Origin: UBA10649 sp963700255
Lineage (GTDB): Bacteria > Actinomycetota > Actinomycetes > S36-B12
DNA length: 64,000 bases
Assembly (NCBI GenBank): GCA_963700255.1
Contig: CAVOWW010000012.1
Location: 27,319-91,318 of the forward strand
Reading direction: 5' to 3'
Under the pieces are notes generated by a model. That model was not told the origin of the DNA and made no database searches. It saw only the letters and a list, made by a program, of their open reading frames with translations. The position numbers and the translations under genes are program-made. How positions within the stretch are numbered: the stretch's first letter is position 1; each line of letters begins with the position of its first letter. This document shows, piece by piece, positions 59,266 to 64,000 of this stretch.

Positions 59266-59960
59266 GCCTCGACCTGGGCGATCTCGCCCATGAACCAGTC
59301 CACGAGCTCCTCGCAGTTCCTGCGCAATGTGGCCTCGTGGATCTCGAGGTCCTGCAGGAGCTGGGCACCGCTGGTGTGATCCGGGATGTGGTCGGGACCC
59401 AGGCGCACCCACGATCCGACGACACCGGTGTCCGCCTCCGGGTGGAACTGCGTGCCGACGGCCCGGCCGAAGCGGAACAGCTGCGGGGCCTTGCCGTTGT
59501 GAGCGAGAACGTCGACGTCGGCCGGAAGCACCACGCGGTCCTCGTGCCAGGTGAACCACGGCCCGGCCGGGACCGGTAGCCGGTCGTCAGCGTCGAAGGT
59601 GACCAGCCCGATCTCCTGCTCCTCGACGGGTGCCCGCTCGACGTGCCCGCCCAGGGACTCGGCCAGCAGCTGTCCGCCGAAGCACACCCCGAGGTAGGGG
59701 ATCTCCTCGTCCACCATCTCCCGGATGAGGGCGATCTCCGGCTCCACCCATACCCGGGCGTGTTCGTCGTAGGCGTTGGCGAAGGAGCCGAAGGCGATCA
59801 CGGCGTGGTAGGCCGCCGGGTCGGGGAAGGCCGTGTCCGGCGCTGCCGGATCCGCCAGCACGACATGGGTGTCGATCTCGTACCCGCGTTCGCGCAGGAC
59901 CTGGCCGATGAGGGCAGGGGCCGCCTCGGGCTCGTGGCTGATGAGCAGGACGCGCGTCAC
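59262..59960 (-). CDS. Glutamine amidotransferase class I protein
   Basis: A 232-residue class I amidotransferase-fold enzyme. Nucleophile Cys in YLGVCFGGQLLAE; His-Glu in GTQFHPEAD. It has no synthetase partner domain, and it directly follows the glutamine-synthetase-like ligase with no gap, so it is likely a gamma-glutamyl amide hydrolase in this pathway (a PuuD-like role) and not a nitrogen donor. That role is inferred from context. GTG start at 59960. Confidence 0.87.
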   Translation of the reverse strand: MTRVLLISHEPEAAPALIGQVLRERGYEIDTHVVLADPAAPDTAFPDPAAYHAVIAFGSFANAYDEHARVWVEPEIALIREMVDEEIPYLGVCFGGQLLAESLGGHVERAPVEEQEIGLVTFDADDRLPVPAGPWFTWHEDRVVLPADVDVLAHNGKAPQLFRFGRAVGTQFHPEADTGVVGSWVRLGPDHIPDHTSGAQLLQDLEIHEATLRRNCEELVDWFMGEIAQVEA

Positions 59961-61307
59961 CTAGATGACCGCCCGGTAGCGACGCAGCTCCCACTCGCTG
60001 ACCTCGTCACCCTGCTCGGCGTTGTCGGCGAACTCCTGCGCCTCGCGACGCTGCATCACGAGGAAGTTGTCGACGAAGACGTCGCCGTACACGCTGCGGG
60101 TGAACGGGCTGTCGAAGTTGTCGATGGCCCCGTTGATGTCGACGGGCAGCCGCTCCCAGCGCTCGTCGGCGTGCGGGTCGCCGACCACCTGGGGCATGAG
60201 CTCGTAGTCGTTATCGAGGCCGTCGAGCCCGGCGCCCAGGACCCCGGCGAAGACCAGGTACGGGTTGGCGTCGGCAGCCGCCCAGCGGGCCTCCAGCCTG
60301 TTGCCCTTGCCCGCGCCGATGATCGAGCGCACGCCGACCAGTCGGTGGTCCAGGCCCCAGGTCACCTGCGTCGGCGAGAACGAGTAGTCCTGCAGTCGCT
60401 TGTAGCCGCTGACCGTCGGCGTCATCACGAGCTGGAGCTCCTTGTGATGGGCCAGCAGCCCGGTGAGGTACTTGCGCATCAGGCTGTTCCCGAGGATCGA
60501 GTCCTCGTCCTGGGTGGCGAAGGCGTTCTCCCCGTCGCGCGTGAGCGACTGGTGGATGTGCATGCCGTTGCCCGCCTCGAGGAGGAAGGGCTTGGCCATG
60601 AAGGTGACGTTCAGCCCGTGACGCTTGGCGCACAGGCGGACGATGTACTTGAAGTAGACGGTGTCATCGGCCATCTTCATCATCGGCCCGTAGCGCACGT
60701 TGATCTCGGTCTGTCCGGGGCCGTACTCGACGTTGCACGCCTCGACCTCGATGCCGGTCTTCCGCAGCGACTCGCGGATGTCGAGCATGAACGGCTCCAT
60801 CTCCCAGCCCCGGTAGATGGAGTAGCAGTTGATGTCGTCGTAGATCGGCTTCCACTCGGGCGTGAAGAAGTGGCACTCGAGCTCGGACGCAGCGTCGACG
60901 CCGAGGCCGAGCGCCTCCGCGCGAGCGAGCTGGCGCTTCAGCATCTGACGGGAGTCCATCTCGATCGGCTCGTGGGTGTCGACGTTGATGGTGTCGCACA
61001 TGACGATGCCGACGCCGTCGGTCCAGCCCGCGACGCGGAAGCTGGCGAGGTCGGGGATCGCGTGCATGTCCGGGAAGCCGTCCGCCTCGTCGACCCAGGG
61101 GGTGGCGAAGATGAAGCAGGTCGGATCCCACGTGTAGACGACGTTCGCGATCGCGAAGCCGGAGCCGCGCAGGAACTGCCGGACGGGCAGGCGCTTGCCG
61201 CGCGGCATGCCCCAGGTGTCGACGAAGACGCACTCGACCGTGTGGATGCCGTGCTCCTCGCACAGGGCCGCCACCCGGTCACGCTCGGCCGGATCCCACG
61301 ACGACAT
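59961..61307 (-). CDS. Glutamine synthetase family protein (gamma-glutamyl-amine ligase type)
   Basis: The second ligase of this type, 448 residues. Visible GS elements: VDAASELECHFFTP, YGPGQTEINVRYGP (metal Glu), LLEAGNGMHIHQSL, VSGYKRLQDYSFSPTQVTWG and LEARWAAADANPYLVFAG. It differs throughout from the ligase at 15157, so they are not recent duplicates. The ATG at 61307 follows GGGAGG. It lies first in the leftward operon and is divergent from the zinc alcohol dehydrogenase. The amine substrate is unknown; the linked P450, ADH and ALDH suggest an alkyl or hydroxyalkyl amine. Confidence 0.88.
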   Translation of the reverse strand: MSSWDPAERDRVAALCEEHGIHTVECVFVDTWGMPRGKRLPVRQFLRGSGFAIANVVYTWDPTCFIFATPWVDEADGFPDMHAIPDLASFRVAGWTDGVGIVMCDTINVDTHEPIEMDSRQMLKRQLARAEALGLGVDAASELECHFFTPEWKPIYDDINCYSIYRGWEMEPFMLDIRESLRKTGIEVEACNVEYGPGQTEINVRYGPMMKMADDTVYFKYIVRLCAKRHGLNVTFMAKPFLLEAGNGMHIHQSLTRDGENAFATQDEDSILGNSLMRKYLTGLLAHHKELQLVMTPTVSGYKRLQDYSFSPTQVTWGLDHRLVGVRSIIGAGKGNRLEARWAAADANPYLVFAGVLGAGLDGLDNDYELMPQVVGDPHADERWERLPVDINGAIDNFDSPFTRSVYGDVFVDNFLVMQRREAQEFADNAEQGDEVSEWELRRYRAVI

Positions 61308-61338
61308 CGAACCTCCCGAATACGTGGATTTCAGATAC

Positions 61339-61348
61339 TTGATAAATG
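61339..61348. promoter_or_regulatory. Second copy of the TTGATAAATG operator core
   Basis: The 112-bp gap between the leftward ligase and rightward alcohol dehydrogenase holds an AT-rich island (TCAGATACTTGATAAATGTA from 61331) containing the exact 10-mer found at 56943. Conservation between two divergent promoters of one island suggests a common regulator, most likely the GntR protein at 54761. Confidence 0.5.
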
Positions 61349-61419
61349 TAGTGTTCGAGGGGCTGGCCGTCCCGTCTTTCCCGCATGTCGACCGCCACTT
61401 GAACGAAAGGCTCCTGCCC

Positions 61420-62394
61420 ATGCGTGCCGTCGTCCTCACCTCTCCCGGGGCTCCCCTCCTCGTCCAGGAGGTGTCCGAGCCCGTGGCGCCGCCGGGGGGA
61501 GCCGTCGTCGACGTGCTGGCCTGCGGCATCTGCCACTCCGACCTGCACGCCGCTGCCGGCGACTACCCCACGGCGCTGCCCGTCATCCTCGGGCACGAGG
61601 TGGCGGCCCTGCACCCGAGCCTCGGGCCGGTGCTGGTCTACGCCTGCTGGGGCTGCCGCCAGCCTGACTGCTGGGCCTGCTCGTCCGGGCAGGAGATGAT
61701 CTGCCCGAACGCCACCGAGGCCGGGCTCTTCCGTGACGGCGGGTACGCCGACCGGATGGCCGTGCCGGACGAGGGCTACCTCGTCCCCCTGGGCACCCTC
61801 GACCCCGCCCACGCCGCCCCGCTCGCCTGCGGCGGCCTCACGGCCTACCGTGCCGTCGACCACACCCTCCCCGTCCTCGCGGCCGCCACGCGGCCGCGCG
61901 CTCTCGTCATCGGCGCCGGGGGGCTCGGGCAGTTCGGCCTCCAGTGGCTCAAGATGCGCTCCGACGCTGAGGTGACGGTCCTGGACGCGTCGCCCGAGAA
62001 GCGCGCCCTCGCGCTCGAGCTCGGCGCGGACGCCGTGGCGGCACCCGGCGAGCTCGAGGGGACCTTCACGGCGGTCGTCGACTTCGTCGGCGCGGAGCCG
62101 ACCCTCGTCGCCGCCAGGGACCACGTCGCCAGGCAGGGCCTGGTGGTCGTCGTCGGCCTGTACGGCGGCACCATCCCGTTCGGCTTCGGCGCCGTGCCCC
62201 ACGAGGCCCGCTTCATGACCTCGGTGTGGGGCTCCCTCGCCCAGATGCGCGACATGGTCGCGCTCGCCCAGCAGCATCCCCTGCACTCCCCCATCGAGGT
62301 CATCGGCCTCGAGGACGTCGCCGTGGCGCACGACCGGCTGCACGTGGGCGACGTCTCCGGCCGCTTCGTCATCACCCCAGGAGGTTCCGCATGA
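61420..62394 (+). CDS. Zinc-dependent alcohol dehydrogenase family protein
   Basis: MDR-family dehydrogenase of 324 residues. Catalytic zinc ligands lie in CGICHSDLH and GHEV; the structural zinc cluster is in CWGCRQPDCWACSSGQEMIC; the NAD motif is GAGGLGQFGLQ. ATG 61420 is preceded by a weak GAAAGG. Its stop overlaps the P450 ATG by 4 bp. It likely oxidises the alcohol formed by the P450. The C-terminal segment VHDRLHVGDVSGRFV-like end is complete. Confidence 0.9.
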   Translation: MRAVVLTSPGAPLLVQEVSEPVAPPGGAVVDVLACGICHSDLHAAAGDYPTALPVILGHEVAALHPSLGPVLVYACWGCRQPDCWACSSGQEMICPNATEAGLFRDGGYADRMAVPDEGYLVPLGTLDPAHAAPLACGGLTAYRAVDHTLPVLAAATRPRALVIGAGGLGQFGLQWLKMRSDAEVTVLDASPEKRALALELGADAVAAPGELEGTFTAVVDFVGAEPTLVAARDHVARQGLVVVVGLYGGTIPFGFGAVPHEARFMTSVWGSLAQMRDMVALAQQHPLHSPIEVIGLEDVAVAHDRLHVGDVSGRFVITPGGSA

Positions 62395-63626
62395 GCACCA
62401 GCACCGACGCCGTCGTCGACATCACCGACCCCGCGGCCTACGCGAACGGGATCCCCCACGCGGTCTTCGCCGAGATGCGGCGCACCGAGCCGATCGCCCA
62501 GCGGATCTACGGCGACCGGCCGTTCTGGGCCGTCACCCGCTACCGCGACCTCGTCACGGTGACCCGCGACCCCCAGACCTACTCGAACGCCCGCGGCATG
62601 ACGAACCTCCCGGACCTCACCGAGGAGCAGATGAACGCGCGGCGCTCGATCATCGACACCGACGCGCCGGACCATGTGCGCCTGCGCAAGCTCGGCATCC
62701 CGGCCTTCACCAGCCACAAGGTGAAGTCCTACGAGGAGGTGACCCGCGAGATCGCCACCCAGATCCTCCGCGATGCCGCCGAGCAGGGGTCCGTCGACAT
62801 CGTGCAGAGCATCAGCGCACCGCTGCCCATCCGGGTGATCATCAACATCCTCGGCGTGCCCGAGGAGGACGCGGCGATGCTCGTGCAGTGGTCGGACGAG
62901 CTGATCGACTCGACGGGCGTCCCCGCCGACGCGTACGGCAACACGACTCCCCTGGAGCTGCTGCCGTTCAGCGCCCCTGCCTCCCACGCGCTCTTCGAGT
63001 ACGGGCGCAAGATGCGCGAGGAGCGCACCCGCAACCCGAAGGACGACCTCACGACCGCCCTGGTCGAGGCCCGCTACGAGGGCGAGGCCCTGTCGGACTA
63101 CGACTTCAAGAACATGTTCCACGTGCTGGTGTTCGCCGGGAACGAGACCACCCGCACGGCGATCAGCAACGGCCTCCAGGCGTTCGTGGAGAACCCCGAC
63201 CAGCTCGACCTCCTGTACGCGCGGCCCGAACTGGTCGAGAACGCCGTGGAGGAGATCATCCGCTGGGCGACTCCCGTCCTGCACATGCGCCGCACTGCCA
63301 CCCGGGACACCGACCTGTCCGGCGTGCCGATCAGGGAGGACGACAAGGTCGTCATCTTCTACGCCTCGGCGAACTTCGACGACGAGGAGTTCACGGACCC
63401 GCTGCGCTTCGACATCACCCGGCCGGTGAAGCCGCCGCAGGTGTCGTTCGGGGCGAAGGGACCGCACCACTGCCTCGGCGCCCCGCTCGCGCGCATGGAG
63501 ATCCGCGTCCTGCTCGAGGAGATGATCAAGCAGGGCACGCGGTTCGAGCAGACCGGGCCCATCGTCCGCACGAACTCCAGCTTCGTCAACGGCATCGCTT
63601 CGTTCCCCGCACGGATCTCGCGCTAG
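62391..63626 (+). CDS. Cytochrome P450
   Basis: Soluble class I P450 monooxygenase of 411 residues. I-helix oxygen-activation motif VFAGNETTRTAIS; K-helix EEIIRW (ExxR); heme loop FGAKGPHHCLGAPLAR with Cys361 as thiolate ligand. The loop has F eight residues before Cys, as in the CYP125-type mycobacterial group. ATG 62391 follows AGGAGG. No ferredoxin or reductase is next to it, so redox partners come from elsewhere. Co-transcribed with the alcohol dehydrogenase; hydroxylation of an alkyl or glutamyl-alkylamide substrate is plausible. Confidence 0.92.
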   Translation: MSTSTDAVVDITDPAAYANGIPHAVFAEMRRTEPIAQRIYGDRPFWAVTRYRDLVTVTRDPQTYSNARGMTNLPDLTEEQMNARRSIIDTDAPDHVRLRKLGIPAFTSHKVKSYEEVTREIATQILRDAAEQGSVDIVQSISAPLPIRVIINILGVPEEDAAMLVQWSDELIDSTGVPADAYGNTTPLELLPFSAPASHALFEYGRKMREERTRNPKDDLTTALVEARYEGEALSDYDFKNMFHVLVFAGNETTRTAISNGLQAFVENPDQLDLLYARPELVENAVEEIIRWATPVLHMRRTATRDTDLSGVPIREDDKVVIFYASANFDDEEFTDPLRFDITRPVKPPQVSFGAKGPHHCLGAPLARMEIRVLLEEMIKQGTRFEQTGPIVRTNSSFVNGIASFPARISR

Positions 63627-63641
63627 CCCGCCACCCACACC

Positions 63642-63668
63642 CGTTTGTCCCGGAATCCGGGACAAACG
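63642..63668. repeat. Perfect 12-bp inverted repeat (third hairpin family)
   Basis: CGTTTGTCCCGG at 63642-63653 faces CCGGGACAAACG at 63657-63668 across AAT. A degraded second copy has TCCCGG at 63709-63714, AAA, then CCGGGACAAACG at 63718-63729. Between them GCGGGG at 63675-63680 pairs with CCCCGC at 63691-63696. It lies downstream of the P450 stop. Confidence 0.9.
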
Positions 63669-63731
63669 CTCAATGCGGGGGTCATGAAGGCCCCGCTTCG
63701 CCGATCTCTCCCGGAAACCGGGACAAACGGA

Positions 63732-63760
63732 AGGGGCCCGGTCCAGTGGACCGGGCCCCT
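63732..63760. terminator. GC-rich hairpin between convergent genes
   Basis: A 13-bp stem (AGGGGCCCGGTCC at 63732-63744 and its complement at 63748-63760) with a 3-nt AGT loop lies between the P450 and the leftward membrane-protein gene. It can terminate both directions. No U-tract. Confidence 0.82.
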
Positions 63761-63775
63761 CTCCGCGTGAACGGG

Positions 63776-64000
63776 CTACGACACGAAGTTGTGCACCGCG
63801 TCGTAGTTCTCCTTGTCGCGCCGGACGGCTCCGAGGATCAGGCCGAGCACGAACACGATGAACGGCAGGAGCACGAGGAACCAGCCGAGCGTCGTCATCT
63901 CGAACGGCCCGCCCTCACCGGAGGCGACGCCCGCGAGCAGATTGAAGCGGCTGATGAGCGCCACCTCGCCCACGGCCAGCAGGATCGCTGCTGCGGCCGG
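63776..64000 (-). CDS. Small membrane protein, 5' end beyond the window
   Basis: The C-terminal part of a membrane protein. A GTG at 63973 could start a 65-residue product, but the frame stays open to the window edge and upstream codons encode a hydrophobic stretch (PAAAAILLAV), so the gene probably begins outside. Visible helices are that edge segment and MTTLGWFLVLLPFIVFVLGL, followed by the charged tail VRRDKENYDAVHNF. Family not recognised. Confidence 0.65.
   Translation of the reverse strand, partial: PAAAAILLAVGEVALISRFNLLAGVASGEGGPFEMTTLGWFLVLLPFIVFVLGLILGAVRRDKENYDAVHNFVS

Noticed and set aside
1..64000. tRNA, rRNA, riboswitch, prophage or insertion-sequence features
   Set aside because: No cloverleaf with a GTTCGAATC-type arm, no rRNA sequence, no transposase or integrase product and no recognised riboswitch core was seen on reading; a covariance-model scan was not possible.

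Overview
The window is 64 kb of gene-dense, very GC-rich DNA; no stretch over 300 bases lacks a gene. Mycothiol genes (mshA, mshD), carD beside an lpqE-like lipoprotein, senX3/regX3/phoU, a GlnR-type orphan regulator and an actinobacterial glgC/glgA pair place it in the Actinomycetota. The gene set and order fit a Nocardioidaceae-like member (Aeromicrobium/Nocardioides type), but the family assignment is my inference. I found no rRNA, tRNA, CRISPR array, insertion sequence or prophage.

Layout. (1) 0-7.6 kb: a probable polyol/sugar island with a ribose-type ABC transporter (permease cut by the window edge), a divergent ROK regulator, a glycerol-kinase-like FGGY kinase, a GlpA-like FAD oxidase with a BFD iron-sulfur tail and a second FAD/NAD oxidoreductase. 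(2) 7.6-10.1 kb: a dimethylglycine/sarcosine dehydrogenase-like gene. This gene and the one before it carry five apparent frameshifts. (3) 10.2-20.6 kb: an amine-utilisation region with an APC permease, a choline-kinase-like enzyme, a two-gene ABC exporter, a glutamine-synthetase-like ligase, an aldehyde dehydrogenase, an SDR, a class I glutamine-amidotransferase hydrolase and a LacI regulator. The last five fit a gamma-glutamylated amine or amino-alcohol route. (4) 20.7-51.3 kb: core chromosome with DUF4032, a cation/proton antiporter, rlmB, cysS, ispF, ispD, carD, lpqE, regX3/senX3, phoU, mshA, ybjN, gpm, AlaX, macro domain, DUF2516, an HBHA-position repeat protein with its XRE partner, asparaginase, dtd, ygfZ, fur, nitrobindin, DUF4395/thioredoxin, a hydrolase, glnR-like, mshD, ppk, CYTH-CHAD, MutT1-like, an LppX-like lipoprotein, glgC and glgA. 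(5) 51.3-53.3 kb: an EamA transporter and a DUF559 nuclease-like gene bracketed by inverted copies of an intergenic repeat. (6) 53.3-63.6 kb: a second amine/acid catabolic island with two aldehyde dehydrogenases, a GntR regulator, acyl-CoA dehydrogenase, CaiB-type CoA-transferase, glutamine amidotransferase, a second glutamine-synthetase-like ligase, a zinc alcohol dehydrogenase and a cytochrome P450. (7) 63.6-64 kb: hairpins and a partial small membrane protein.

The two glutamine-synthetase-like islands each combine a ligase that could cap an amine with glutamate, oxidoreductases that could oxidise the capped side chain, and an amidase that could release the product. The second island adds a P450 and CoA chemistry. 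Core genes keep short stretches of mycobacterial gene order, brought together here.

The least familiar items are a 17-nt repeat family (GCGAACGGTCACTACGC) at four intergenic sites, the nuclease cassette it brackets, and a protein at the HBHA locus built of KATTA and MPK(F/V)(E/D) repeats.
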